A stretch of 64,000 nt of DNA from Rhodococcus sp. Leaf247 (GCF_001426185.1 NZ_LMRP01000002.1:874423-938422); one strand, 5' to 3'. Counted from the stretch's first letter, positions 16,313 through 25,212 are shown. The notes: generated by a model not told the origin, from the letters alone. Made by a program: numbers and translations.

Positions 16313-17827
16313 GTGCTGACGCTTCTTCGTGCGGTCTCGTTGACCCTGAGAAGTCGCTGGCCTCTGTATCTGGCGTCCATGTTGCTGGCCAATCTGCTCG
16401 GCGCGATCCTGGTGTTCGCCTTCGTCCGCTACGGACTTCCCATTCCGGAGAATCAGTCGATCGTCGTGGATCGGGTGCGCAACGGCGTGATCTTCGGGGC
16501 GTACCTCGTCTTCGCGGGCATCGTCAGCCTCGCCACGGCGGCATTCATGTTGCGCAGCGTCGTGCGGTGGCAGTTGCGCGGTGGGCCTCCGAGCCGATCC
16601 GAGCAGATGGCGGCACTTCACGCGCCTCTGCGTCAGGCGATCGTCCATCTCGTCCTGTGGATCATCGGCGGCATCATCTTCATGCTGCTGACCGCGGCCG
16701 AGATGCCCTCCCTGGCGGTGGCCGTGGCCGTGACGGTCGCGATGTCGGCCGCCATCACGTTCGGATTCACGTACATGCTCGGCGAGCGCATCCTGCGGCC
16801 GGTCGCCGCGCAGGCGCTCAGCGAGGGACGCTTCGACCGGACGATGACTCCCGGCGTCGGCACTCGGATGGCGATGACCTGGGGACTCGGCACTCTGATC
16901 CCCGTCGTCGGCATCCTGCTGCTGTGTGCGACCCAGCTGACGACCGACCTGGTCTTCTCGCCCGACTCGCTGGCCATTGCGATCAGCCTGCTGTGTCTGC
17001 TGGCGATCGTCCAGGCGTTCTGCCTGTCGATGCTCACCGCCAGCCAGATCTCCGACCCGATCCGTCAGCTGCGCCGCGCCATCGAGAAGGTGCAGGAAGG
17101 TCACACCGAGGTCCAGGTCGAGGTATTCGACGGCAGCGAGATCGGACGGCTGCAGGTCGGGTTCAACCGCATGATGGCCGACGCGTCGGAAAGGGCCGTG
17201 CTGCGCGAGCTCTTCGGCCAGCACGTCGGCGAGGACGTGGCGCGCCGCGCCCTGCAGTTCGGGACCGAACTGGGCGGCGAGACCAGGTTCGTCGCCGTCC
17301 TGTTCGTCGACATGGTCGGGTCCACCGCAGCCGCGTCCGAGCGTCCTCCCGGTGAGGTCGTGGAGCTGCTGAACGACTTCTTCCGCGTGGTCGTCGACAT
17401 CGTCGACCGCCACCACGGATTCGTGAACAAGTTCGTCGGCGATGCGGCCCTCGCCATCTTCGGCGCGCCGCTCGATCGCCCGGACGCGCCGACGGCTGCG
17501 TTGTCCGCCGCCCGTGAGCTGCGGAGAGAGCTGAGCACGATCGTCGGACTGGACATCGGCATCGGCGTGTCGGCGGGACTCGCCGTTGCCGGCAACATCG
17601 GCGCCAAGGAACGCTTCGAGTACACCGTGATCGGCGATCCGGTGAACGAGGCGTCCCGGCTGACCGAGCTGGCGAAGTTCACGCCCAGCCGAGTCCTGGC
17701 GTCGACGTCCGCCCTCTACTTCGCGGACGAGGACGAGCAGTCGGAGTGGGAGCTGGGTGAGAAAGTGCAGCTACGCGGACGTCGACGGGCGACTCACCTG
17801 GCCTCGCCCGTCGACTACCCGCAGTAG
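16313..17827 (+). CDS. Six-helix HAMP class III adenylate/guanylate cyclase
   Basis: 504 aa, GTG start. Six membrane helices (starting LYLASMLLANLLGAILVFAFV) lead into a HAMP domain (SDPIRQLRRAIEKVQEGH) and a C-terminal cyclase domain. Catalytic residues are complete: metal-binding D333 (FVDMVGST) and D377 (FVGDAALA), substrate lysine K373, and the transition-state Asn/Arg in GDPVNEASRL. The enzyme should make cAMP from ATP; Lys at the purine-specifying site favours ATP. The architecture matches the M. tuberculosis Rv1318c/Rv1319c/Rv1320c/Rv3645 group. The helices may sense membrane lipids. It is 30 bp upstream of a flippase-like gene on the same strand. Confidence 0.93.
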   Translation: MLTLLRAVSLTLRSRWPLYLASMLLANLLGAILVFAFVRYGLPIPENQSIVVDRVRNGVIFGAYLVFAGIVSLATAAFMLRSVVRWQLRGGPPSRSEQMAALHAPLRQAIVHLVLWIIGGIIFMLLTAAEMPSLAVAVAVTVAMSAAITFGFTYMLGERILRPVAAQALSEGRFDRTMTPGVGTRMAMTWGLGTLIPVVGILLLCATQLTTDLVFSPDSLAIAISLLCLLAIVQAFCLSMLTASQISDPIRQLRRAIEKVQEGHTEVQVEVFDGSEIGRLQVGFNRMMADASERAVLRELFGQHVGEDVARRALQFGTELGGETRFVAVLFVDMVGSTAAASERPPGEVVELLNDFFRVVVDIVDRHHGFVNKFVGDAALAIFGAPLDRPDAPTAALSAARELRRELSTIVGLDIGIGVSAGLAVAGNIGAKERFEYTVIGDPVNEASRLTELAKFTPSRVLASTSALYFADEDEQSEWELGEKVQLRGRRRATHLASPVDYPQ

Positions 17828-17857
17828 TTCACCGCACGGTTCGTTACGCTCGCTCTC

Positions 17858-18988
17858 GTGGTAGATCCGGAGCAGGGCCGATCCGCAGGGTCGCCCCGCG
17901 CCGGTGGCACGTGGCGATGGCTGCGCTGGGTCGGTGCGATCGCCCTGATCGGCCTGCTCGTCGGCGAGGGTGTCTACCTCTGGCCTCGGCTCCACGAATC
18001 GTGGCGGGCCCTGACCGAGATCCACTGGGGATTCGCCGCCGCATGCGTCGTCACGCAGGCGGTCTCGCTCTCGGCCTTCGCCCGCGTGCAGAAGCAACTC
18101 CTGCACGCCGGCGGTGTCCGCATCACGCAACGACGATCGCTCTCGGTCATCTACGGCAGTACCGCCATGGCTCTGACGCTTCCCGCCGGCCAGGTCTTCT
18201 CGACGGCATTCACCTACCGCGAGACACGCCGCTGGGGGGCCAGCCCGGTGGTCGCGTCGTGGCAGCTGGCCATCTCGGGCGTGATCGCCGCCCTGGGTCT
18301 GGCCGTCCTGGGTGTGACCGGCGCGTTCCTGGTCGGAGGCAGCGCCGACCCGATCGCCCTGGTCGTCCCCGTCGTCGGTGTCGTGGCGATCGTGCTGGCC
18401 GTCCGCTACATCCGCTCGCACCCGCAGGCGATCATCGCCGTCGGTCGATGGGGGCTCTCGAAGTACAACTCGCTGCGCAACAACGATCCCGACACCGGAA
18501 TGGTGCGACTCGACGAGATCGTCGAGCAGGTCAGATCGGTACGCCTCGGACCGCGGGACGCCTCGCTCGCACTCGGCTTCTCCGCCGTCCACCGGTTGGC
18601 CGACGTCGCGTGTCTCGGTTTCGCCTGTTACGCCATCGGTGCGGATCCCAAGATCTACGGGCTCCTGATCGCGTTCTCGGCGAGCAAGACCGTCGGCTCG
18701 ATTCCCGGCGCTCCCGGTGGTCTGGTCATCGTCGACGCCACCTTGATCGCGACGCTGACCACCGCGGCGAGCATCAGTGCGTCGCAGGCAGTGGCGTCGG
18801 CGTTGGTCTACCGGCTGGTCAGCTTCATTCTCGTGGCGCTCGTCGGATGGATCGTCTTCCTGGTGATCTTCCGCAAGCACCAGCACGAGGATCTCCACTT
18901 CGACCTCGAGGTCGAGCAGCGCGAGATGACCGAGTTGCGCACGCAGCAGCGACCGACGCCGGGAGATACCTCGACCACTCGGGAATAG
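17858..18988 (+). CDS. Flippase-like (LPG synthase TM / UPF0104) membrane protein
   Basis: 376 aa, GTG start. It has about eight membrane helices with the UPF0104/lysylphosphatidylglycerol-synthase transmembrane pattern: GSTAMALTLPAGQVFSTAFTYRETRRWG, then AFSASKTVGSIPGAPGGLVIVDATL and a final helix before FRKHQHEDLHF. Only the membrane domain is present, with no aminoacyl-transferase domain, so a lipid or lipid-linked substrate flippase role is more likely than lipid lysylation. The C-terminus is a charged cytoplasmic tail. It follows the cyclase gene by 30 bp and is probably co-transcribed with it. Confidence 0.8.
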   Translation: MVDPEQGRSAGSPRAGGTWRWLRWVGAIALIGLLVGEGVYLWPRLHESWRALTEIHWGFAAACVVTQAVSLSAFARVQKQLLHAGGVRITQRRSLSVIYGSTAMALTLPAGQVFSTAFTYRETRRWGASPVVASWQLAISGVIAALGLAVLGVTGAFLVGGSADPIALVVPVVGVVAIVLAVRYIRSHPQAIIAVGRWGLSKYNSLRNNDPDTGMVRLDEIVEQVRSVRLGPRDASLALGFSAVHRLADVACLGFACYAIGADPKIYGLLIAFSASKTVGSIPGAPGGLVIVDATLIATLTTAASISASQAVASALVYRLVSFILVALVGWIVFLVIFRKHQHEDLHFDLEVEQREMTELRTQQRPTPGDTSTTRE

Positions 18989-19022
18989 ATGCGGACCGTG
19001 GTCCGGTTGTGTACTGTGAGGC

Positions 19023-19034
19023 TTGAAACTTCAA
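19023..19034. promoter_or_regulatory. Inverted repeat before yceI
   Basis: TTGAA-AC-TTCAA is a perfect dyad located 18 bp before the yceI start, just upstream of its Shine-Dalgarno. It may be an operator for a MarR/TetR-type repressor, or it may act in the 5' leader. Regulation is inferred only from symmetry and position. Confidence 0.35.
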
Positions 19035-19051
19035 CCACACAGGAGCTCGAC

Positions 19052-19603
19052 ATGACTTCATCAGTGACCGTCCCCCAGCTGTCCGCCGGCACGTGGGCCA
19101 TCGATCCCGCCCACTCGACCGTCGGATTCACCGTTCGCCACCTGATGGTGAGCAAGGTCCGTGGACGCTTCCAGGACTTCACCGGCACCGTCACCGTCGA
19201 CGAGAACGGCGCCCCGTCCATCGACGCCGAGATCGACGTCACCTCGATCACGACCGACAACGCGCAGCGCGACGGCCACCTCAAGACGGCCGACTTCTTC
19301 GAGGTCGAGAAGTTCCCCACCGCGACCTTCCGTTCCACCTCCGTCCAGGCCAAGGGTGACGACTTCGTCCTCACCGGCGACTTCACGCTGCACGGCGTCA
19401 CCAAGTCGATCGACCTGAACGTCGAGTTCAACGGAGTCAACGCCGGAATGGGCAACGGACCCGTCGCAGGCTTCGAAGCCACCACGACGATCAACCGCAA
19501 GGACTTCGGCATCAGCATCGACATGCCCCTCGAAGGCGGCGGCGCTGTCGTCGGCGACAAGATCGCCCTCCTCCTCGAGATCGAGGCCGGCCTGCAGGCC
19601 TGA
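19052..19603 (+). CDS. YceI-family lipocalin-like protein
   Basis: 183 aa. ATG 19052 is supported by AGGAG at 19041-19045; the open frame runs further upstream without support. WAIDPAHSTVGFTVRHLMVSKVRG is the family N-terminus, and TADFFEVEKFPTATFRST and LTLHG-like GDFTLHGVTKSIDL are hallmark segments. Members form a beta barrel that binds isoprenoids or other amphiphiles. There is no signal peptide, so this is a cytoplasmic form. A dyad lies just upstream and a strong terminator just downstream, so it is probably monocistronic and regulated. Confidence 0.92.
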   Translation: MTSSVTVPQLSAGTWAIDPAHSTVGFTVRHLMVSKVRGRFQDFTGTVTVDENGAPSIDAEIDVTSITTDNAQRDGHLKTADFFEVEKFPTATFRSTSVQAKGDDFVLTGDFTLHGVTKSIDLNVEFNGVNAGMGNGPVAGFEATTTINRKDFGISIDMPLEGGGAVVGDKIALLLEIEAGLQA

Positions 19604-19617
19604 TCCACTCTCGACCA

Positions 19618-19657
19618 CGAAGGACCCGCTCGGCCGTGCCGCCGAGCGGGTCTTTCG
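19618..19657 (+). terminator. Rho-independent-type terminator after yceI
   Basis: GACCCGCTCGGC (19623-19634) pairs perfectly with GCCGAGCGGGTC (19641-19652) across a 6-nt loop. Flanking bases extend the stem with one wobble, and TTTCG follows. It lies directly behind the yceI stop. Confidence 0.85.
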
Positions 19658-19669
19658 TACGCTGGGGGC

Positions 19670-20056
19670 ATGACAGCTCCCGTGCGCACTCGTTCTCTCG
19701 CCGTCTCGGCGGTCCTCGACGTCGTTCTCGTCCTGGTCTTCAGTGCCATCGGTCGGAGCAGTCACGCCGAAGGCGTCACCGCCGGGGGTGTCGTCTCCAC
19801 CGCGTGGCCGTTCCTCATCGGTCTCGTTGTCGGATGGGCCGTCACCTATGCGCTCTACCGGGAGAAGTTCGTCGCGGACTCTCTCGTTCCGACGGGTGTG
19901 ATCGCGTGGATCGGCACGGTCCCGGTCGGCATGCTCCTGCGTCAGCTGACCGGCGAGGGCACTGCGTTCAGCTTCATCGTCGTCGCATCGGTGACGCTGG
20001 CGATCTTCCTTCTCGGGTGGCGCGCCATCGCACGGTTCGTCCGCACGCGTCGGTGA
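19670..20056 (+). CDS. DUF3054 family small membrane protein
   Basis: 128 aa with four predicted membrane helices (AVLDVVLVLVFSAIGRSSH, AWPFLIGLVVGWAVTYAL, GVIAWIGTVPVGMLLRQL, SFIVVASVTLAIFLLGWRAI). The SAIGRSSH motif after the first helix and the GWRA ending are typical of DUF3054. The function is unknown. It stands alone behind the yceI terminator and converges on the TauE gene with 4 bp between stops. Confidence 0.85.
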   Translation: MTAPVRTRSLAVSAVLDVVLVLVFSAIGRSSHAEGVTAGGVVSTAWPFLIGLVVGWAVTYALYREKFVADSLVPTGVIAWIGTVPVGMLLRQLTGEGTAFSFIVVASVTLAIFLLGWRAIARFVRTRR

Positions 20057-20060
20057 CGGC

Positions 20061-20798
20061 TCAGCCGAGCCACAACCATGCGGCCAGACCGAAACCGCAC
20101 AGCGCCACTGCGATTCGCAACGGATTCGGCGGAAGGCGACGCACGACGCGAGGCCCCAGTGTCCCTCCGGCGATCGTTCCGATGCCCATCGCCAACGCCG
20201 CCAGCCAGTCCACCTGTCCGGAGAAGGCGAAGATCACCGCCGCCACCAGATTGGCCACTCCCAGCAGATAGCTCTTGAGCAGCGTTGCGCGCCAGACGGG
20301 TTCCGCTGTACAGATCAGCGTCAGCGCCATGAAGATCACGCCCGCACCGGCTCCGAAGTATCCGCCGTAGATGGCCACGAGGAAGATGGCCGTCGGGTAG
20401 AGCACCGGGAACGTCCGAGTACCCGCGAGCGCACGGATGCGTGGTTGCAGCAGCATCGCGACGGACGCCAGGACGACGAGGACCGGCACGATAGCTTCGA
20501 ACGTCTCGCCCGGCGCACGCAGCAGCACGATTGCCCCGAGGACACCCCCGAGCGCAGCCCACAGCGTGAGCCACACGAGCGAACGGCCGCTCTTCGCAAG
20601 CTCTTTGGTCGACGATGCGGTGGCACCGACTCCGGCGCCGACCAGTGCGACAGTGTTGGTGACGTTGGCGGCCACCGGCGCGAGACCGACTGCGAGGAGC
20701 GCCGGGTAGGACACCAGTGACGCCAGACCGGTGATGTAGCCGATCACTCCTGCACCGAAACCCGCTGCCATGAGCAGCAGGAACACCGGAACAGTCAC
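20061..20798 (-). CDS. TauE/SafE-family anion permease
   Basis: 245 aa, GTG start, with about eight hydrophobic helices. The paired repeats GVIGYITGLASLVSYPALLAVGLAP and GGYFGAGAGVIFMALTL are characteristic of TauE/SafE (sulfite exporter) proteins. Family members move sulfite, sulfonates or other organic anions across the inner membrane. The substrate cannot be read from the sequence. It lies 25 bp downstream of the motif-less transpeptidase gene on the same strand and is probably in its operon. Confidence 0.87.
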   Translation of the reverse strand: MTVPVFLLLMAAGFGAGVIGYITGLASLVSYPALLAVGLAPVAANVTNTVALVGAGVGATASSTKELAKSGRSLVWLTLWAALGGVLGAIVLLRAPGETFEAIVPVLVVLASVAMLLQPRIRALAGTRTFPVLYPTAIFLVAIYGGYFGAGAGVIFMALTLICTAEPVWRATLLKSYLLGVANLVAAVIFAFSGQVDWLAALAMGIGTIAGGTLGPRVVRRLPPNPLRIAVALCGFGLAAWLWLG

Positions 20799-20823
20799 GA
20801 AAGTGACGGTAACAGCACGGGGT

Positions 20824-22464
20824 TCACTCGGACGGTGTCGCCATCTCCCTCATGAGCCTGTTCGTCATACGGGCAGCCGCATCGGTGCCGTCGGCATCCT
20901 CGATGTAGACGGCGAACGCAAGGTCGCCGGAGGTACCGAGGAACCAACGGTCCTGACCGCTGTCCCCCGCCAGTCCCGCGACGGACGTGTCGCTGATGCC
21001 CTCGTCGTGTGCGTTGTCCCGCATGGCCTTCCGAAGAATCGCGAGTTCCGAGGACGCCACGGGCGATCCCGCTGCACTCACCGACGCGGGCACTCCGCTC
21101 ACGATCGACGGGGCAGGCGCGGACCCGCGAGAGATCGACGCGGCCATCTCGGCCAGGCCGAACGGGGTGACCGTCATGCGGTCGGAGGACGTCGATCGGC
21201 TGACTCCGCGGAACTGGTCGACGGCGGACTGTCCGTCCGGAAGCGACGCAGTGACCAGGTCGAGGCCGGGGACATCGAACGACGTTCCGAGCCCGAACTG
21301 ACGGGCCGCTTCGGCGAAGTCGACTTTCTGTCGATCCGCCGACGCCGACACGGTGTCGACGAGGGTTCCTGCTGGGTACAGCGTCGTGAAGGCCGGGGTA
21401 CCCAGGTCGTTGGCGTAACTGTTCTGTGCTGTCGCCAGCACGGCACCGGTCGAGGGCTGCAGGACCACGATCGACGCCGGCGTTCCGACGCTGACGGCGG
21501 CCGTCTCGGCGGCCAACTGGATCGCGGGGTCGACGGTCGAGCGGATGTCCGGGGAGCCGGGGCCTTGGAACCCGGCCTGGCGGGTGGTCTCTCCGTCGGC
21601 GTCGGCGACCTCCACGGCCCAGCCCGACGTCGCGTCGCGCGTGTCCTGCCAGACGTCGCGGAGCGAATCGAGCACCGGAGAGGTGAGTCGACGATCGGCG
21701 GCGATCAGCTTCGGCGTCGCGTAGAGGACGACACCGGGGATGGCCCGCAGGTCGTCCTCGAGTACCGCGTAATCGTCGGCACGGAGGTTGACGGCGTCGA
21801 TGATCTGTCCGGGCTCGGCGGCGACATCCGCCTGCAAGGATTCGGACGTGATCAGCGGAGCGACGACGTCGATGACGTCGGCGAGTCGGCTGGTGGTGTC
21901 GGCGAGATCCGACGTCGCGGACGGATCCACCCGGACCGAAGCGACGTTCTGCTCGGTCATCATGATCGCGCCGGTCGTGTCGAGGATCCGCGGAGCGGGC
22001 GCATCGGTGCGGGTGTAGCGGACGGATCCGCCGGCGGCCAGATCGGGCGCCAGGATCGACGGATCCCAGGAGATACGCCACCCCACGCCGAGCTTGCGGG
22101 CGGATCCCTGCGTCGTGACGTGCCACTCGCGAGGGTCCTGGTCGCGGGGTTCGCCGAACTTCCAGGTCGAGTCGAGTGTGAAAAACCCGGACTCGTCGTC
22201 GAGTCCGATGTACTGCGACATGCGGCTGGTGGAGACACCCGGTCCCATCGCGTCGAACATGGCGCTGATCGTTTGGGCCGCGGCATTGGGGTAGGACGTC
22301 AGAGCGGCGGCCGCGGCCACGTCGCGCTGATCGAGAGCTGCTGTGAACCGGTCCACGAGAACGGCGGCCTCACTGCGAGGCTTGTTCACCACGAACGAGG
22401 CGACAGTCGCGAGCGACACGAACACTGCAAGCAGCGCGACGACATACCTGGAACGCAGAACCAT
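20824..22464 (-). CDS. Catalytically dead PBP transpeptidase paralogue (pseudo-PBP)
   Basis: 546 aa from ATG 22464; a 13-codon upstream extension has no support. An N-terminal anchor (VVALLAVFVSLATVASFVV) is followed by a MecA_N/NTF2-like domain, a dimerisation-like region and a transpeptidase-fold domain, collinear with the adjacent active paralogue. All three catalytic motifs are gone. The SxxK position reads T367-L-V-D370, the KTG position reads D501-S-G, and the segment of about 45 residues that carries SxN in the paralogue is deleted. Retention of the flanking sequence (VVLQPSTGAVLATAQN, RQFGLGTSFDVPGL, FLGTSGDLAFAVYIEDAD) without frameshift shows selection for the fold. It probably acts as a scaffold or sensor rather than an enzyme. 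Confidence 0.85.
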   Translation of the reverse strand: MVLRSRYVVALLAVFVSLATVASFVVNKPRSEAAVLVDRFTAALDQRDVAAAAALTSYPNAAAQTISAMFDAMGPGVSTSRMSQYIGLDDESGFFTLDSTWKFGEPRDQDPREWHVTTQGSARKLGVGWRISWDPSILAPDLAAGGSVRYTRTDAPAPRILDTTGAIMMTEQNVASVRVDPSATSDLADTTSRLADVIDVVAPLITSESLQADVAAEPGQIIDAVNLRADDYAVLEDDLRAIPGVVLYATPKLIAADRRLTSPVLDSLRDVWQDTRDATSGWAVEVADADGETTRQAGFQGPGSPDIRSTVDPAIQLAAETAAVSVGTPASIVVLQPSTGAVLATAQNSYANDLGTPAFTTLYPAGTLVDTVSASADRQKVDFAEAARQFGLGTSFDVPGLDLVTASLPDGQSAVDQFRGVSRSTSSDRMTVTPFGLAEMAASISRGSAPAPSIVSGVPASVSAAGSPVASSELAILRKAMRDNAHDEGISDTSVAGLAGDSGQDRWFLGTSGDLAFAVYIEDADGTDAAARMTNRLMREMATPSE

Positions 22465-22565
22465 GCACCAATAATCACATGAGTCACACCAGTAACACAG
22501 CACGGGAAGCGCTCGGTGCGGTCACGATCCGGTCACCGACCGCTCGTCCTGTTGTGCCGTGCAGA

Positions 22566-24422
22566 TCAGCGCAGGAAGGACCCCGCCGCTGTCAGCGCCG
22601 GCGCGGACGAGTCCCCACCCTCGACGAAAACGGCGAAGGCCAGGTCACCGCGGATGCCGACGAACCAGCCATGGGCAGGGCCGCCCGCCACCTCGGCGGT
22701 GCCCGTCTTGCCCAGTAGGCCGTCGATGTCCTGGAGCTGCGTCGCCGTTCCCGCGGTCACCGTCTCGCGCATCATCGCCCGGAGCTGCTCGGTCACCTGC
22801 GCCGACGGCGCGGCAACTGTCCGGTCGGGAGTTCCCGGTCGTCCCGTGATCAAGGTCGGCTCGGGCGTCGATCCGTTGGCGATGGACGCCGCGACGAGTG
22901 CCATCCCGAACGGCGACGCGGTGACCGCGCCCTGCCCGATGGCGGACTCGACGCGTTCCGCCGGTGTCGTAGCGGCCGGAACGCTGCCGGTCACCGTCGT
23001 GAGACCCGGTGTCACGTAGTCGACTCCCAGACCGAACTGCGCTGCCGCCTTCTGCAGTGCGTCGCCGGGGAGGTCGACGGCGAGCTGACCCATCGTGGTG
23101 TTGCAGGACCGTGCGAATGCCGTCTGCAGCGGCACCTGGCCGAGGTCGAAGTTATCGTCGTTGGGAATGGTCCGGCCCTCGATGTTCGCCGACCCGGGGC
23201 ACGGGAGCACCGTCGTCGGGGTGGCGTTGCCGGCCTGCAGCGCAGCGGACGTCGTCACGGTTTTGAAGGTCGAGCCGGGCGGATACAGGCCGGTCAGCGC
23301 GATGGGCCCCTGAGCGTCGGCGGCCGCGTTCTGCGCCACGGCCACGACGTCTCCGGTGGAAGGCCGGATCGCGACGATCGCCGACGCATTCTGGGCCGTC
23401 GCCAGGGCGTTCTCCGCTTTGAGCTGGAGCAACGTGTCCAAGGTGACCTGGATGTCCTTGCCGACGGTCGCCTCGACACCGGTGAGCTGCTGGGCGACTG
23501 CGCCGTCGGGGCCGAGCAACTGGACGGCCCAGCCGGCGGTGGCGTCCTGCTGTTCCTGCCACAGCTGCGCGACGTCGTTCAGGGCAGGTGAGGAGAGGGC
23601 GCGGTTCTCGGTGAGCAGCCGCGTCTGCGGCGCGAGCGTCACACCCGGAAGGGCTGCGAGTAGTGGCTCGATCGGCGCGAGGTCCTCCTGTCGCAGACTG
23701 ACGGCGGTCACCGTCTGCCCGCCGGCGAGGTCCGCGCGCAACGATTCTGCCGTCACGGTCGGCGCGAACGGGGACACCAACGCTGCGACGGCAGTCGGGT
23801 CCGCGGTCTGATCCAGGTTCACCAACGTCACGACCTGCTGCGACATCAACGCTGCGCCCGACGTGTCGACGACGCGGGGAGTCGTGGTGGCCGTGACCGG
23901 GGTGTAGCGAACGGTCGTGTTCGGCGTCAGACCCGGCACGACGACGCCGGGGTCCCATGTCACCTTCGAGCCCTGGTCGCCGTCGGCCACCGAGCCGGAC
24001 GTCGTGTACGTCCAGACGCGCTCCGCGGTCGCGGGCGCAGCCGTCGTGGTGGCGGCGGCGGTCGTACTGGTGTCGGGCTGCGAACTGTCCGACTCCGGAG
24101 GCGCGAAGGACCACGACGCGGACATCGTGAACGTCTGCAGCTCGTCGTCTGCCTGACTGACGGTGAAGCGCGGGGTAGCCGTGACCGCGCCCGAGCCGCC
24201 GAGCCCGTCGTAGACCTGCGTCAGTGCCGCGGTGGCCGCGGCGGGATCGGACGTCAGCTCGGCCGCCGCTCCGATATTTCCGGTGCTCAGCGCCTCGGCG
24301 AAGCGATCGGCCGTCAGACGGGACTCGGGCGGTTCGTCGCTGCTGCAACCGGTGGCCGCCACGGCGAGAGCGGCGATCACGGCAACGAGTCGAGGGACTG
24401 GGCGGGAGATCAGCGTGGACAC
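22566..24422 (-). CDS. Lipoprotein class B penicillin-binding transpeptidase (Rv2864c-like)
   Basis: 618 aa from a GTG that gives a good lipoprotein signal (VAVIAALAVAATGC). Domains in order are MecA_N/NTF2-like (about residues 40-160), a dimerisation domain and a transpeptidase. Motifs are complete: S384-T-F-K387, S439-C-N441 and K572-T-G574. It should cross-link peptidoglycan on the outer face of the membrane and bind beta-lactams. The MecA_N domain, as in PBP2a, and the overall match to M. tuberculosis Rv2864c make the assignment firm. The downstream gene, 101 bp away, is its inactive paralogue, so the pair arose by tandem duplication. Confidence 0.93.
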   Translation of the reverse strand: MSTLISRPVPRLVAVIAALAVAATGCSSDEPPESRLTADRFAEALSTGNIGAAAELTSDPAAATAALTQVYDGLGGSGAVTATPRFTVSQADDELQTFTMSASWSFAPPESDSSQPDTSTTAAATTTAAPATAERVWTYTTSGSVADGDQGSKVTWDPGVVVPGLTPNTTVRYTPVTATTTPRVVDTSGAALMSQQVVTLVNLDQTADPTAVAALVSPFAPTVTAESLRADLAGGQTVTAVSLRQEDLAPIEPLLAALPGVTLAPQTRLLTENRALSSPALNDVAQLWQEQQDATAGWAVQLLGPDGAVAQQLTGVEATVGKDIQVTLDTLLQLKAENALATAQNASAIVAIRPSTGDVVAVAQNAAADAQGPIALTGLYPPGSTFKTVTTSAALQAGNATPTTVLPCPGSANIEGRTIPNDDNFDLGQVPLQTAFARSCNTTMGQLAVDLPGDALQKAAAQFGLGVDYVTPGLTTVTGSVPAATTPAERVESAIGQGAVTASPFGMALVAASIANGSTPEPTLITGRPGTPDRTVAAPSAQVTEQLRAMMRETVTAGTATQLQDIDGLLGKTGTAEVAGGPAHGWFVGIRGDLAFAVFVEGGDSSAPALTAAGSFLR

Positions 24423-24472
24423 GCACTGATAGTGCCCCACGGCTCCGACGGTCACACGGACGAACCGATTCC

Positions 24473-24530
24473 TTGACGATGTTCCACAACTGTGTAATCT
24501 TGTAATCACTGGCGTTGTAATCATGTAATC
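24473..24530 (+). promoter_or_regulatory. Promoter overlapped by four TGTAATC direct repeats
   Basis: TTGACG (24473-24478) and TAATCT (24495-24500), 16 bp apart, make a plausible -35/-10. TGTAATC occurs at 24493, 24501, 24516 and 24524. The spacing of 8, 15 and 8 bp makes two tandem pairs, the first covering the -10. Tandem direct repeats of this kind are typical operators for ribbon-helix-helix proteins, and the gene immediately downstream has an RHH-like C-terminus, so autorepression is inferred. Confidence 0.7.
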
Positions 24531-24555
24531 GCGCCACTGACGAAAGAAGATCATC

Positions 24556-25212
24556 ATGCACACCCACGAGAACTTTCCGTTCGGAGAACACCCCTTCGCC
24601 CCCGGAGAATCTCCCCGTCGCGGCGGCCCGCACGGCCGCGGACGCGGAAGCAAGCGCGGCGAGCGCGCGGAACGAGTCGGTCGCCCCGGCGGCTGGCAGC
24701 AGAAGGACGTCCCGGATGCGGGCGATGCGGAACAGTGGTTCCTCGGCCGCCTTCCCGACAACTGGTTCGACGGCGTCGCCACGGTCGAGATCGATCGCGA
24801 GGAGATCGTCGTCATCGGTGAGCTGAACGCGCCGGAGTCGGAGGCGGGAGTCGAGGGCCGTATCGCTCGGTTCCGCGAGACGACCCGCGAGGACCGCATG
24901 CGCATCGCCGCCGAGGCCGAGGCCCGCTACGGCCGCAAGGTCGCCTGGGGCGTGACCATCGACGGTGACACCACCCTCTTCACCCACCTCGCAGTGCCGG
25001 TCATGACGCGCCTGCGTCAGCCCGAACGCAAGGTGCTCGACACGCTCGTCGACGCCGGCGTCGCCCGCTCGCGTGCCGACGCTCTCGCATGGGCAGTGCG
25101 GCTCACCGGTGAGCACATCGACCCGTGGCTGGCAGAACTCCGCGACGCGATGGCCAAGGTCGACGACCTTCGCGCGAAGGGACCGACCGTCGAGGGATCC
25201 GAGAACGACTGA
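24556..25212 (+). CDS. Putative ribbon-helix-helix regulator with basic N-terminus
   Basis: 218 aa, not assigned to a named family. Residues 1-45 are His/Gly/Arg-rich and probably disordered (HTHENFPFGEHPF, GRGRGSKRGERAER). A middle alpha/beta region follows (WFLGRLPDNWFDGVATVEI, EIVVIGELNAPES, AEARYGRKVAWGVTIDG). Residues about 150-195 (VPVMTRL, then PERKVLDTLVDAGV, then SRADALAWAVRLTGEH) have the strand-helix-turn-helix spacing of RHH/CopG DNA-binding domains. GAAAGAAGA precedes the ATG. The upstream TGTAATC repeats fit autoregulation. No partner toxin gene is visible, since the next gene is an ABC-F ATPase with its own promoter. Confidence 0.65.
   Translation: MHTHENFPFGEHPFAPGESPRRGGPHGRGRGSKRGERAERVGRPGGWQQKDVPDAGDAEQWFLGRLPDNWFDGVATVEIDREEIVVIGELNAPESEAGVEGRIARFRETTREDRMRIAAEAEARYGRKVAWGVTIDGDTTLFTHLAVPVMTRLRQPERKVLDTLVDAGVARSRADALAWAVRLTGEHIDPWLAELRDAMAKVDDLRAKGPTVEGSEND

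Noticed and set aside
20824..22464. Reading the motif-less PBP gene as a pseudogene
   Set aside because: The frame is intact along its whole length with fold-defining segments preserved, so loss of function looks selective rather than by decay.
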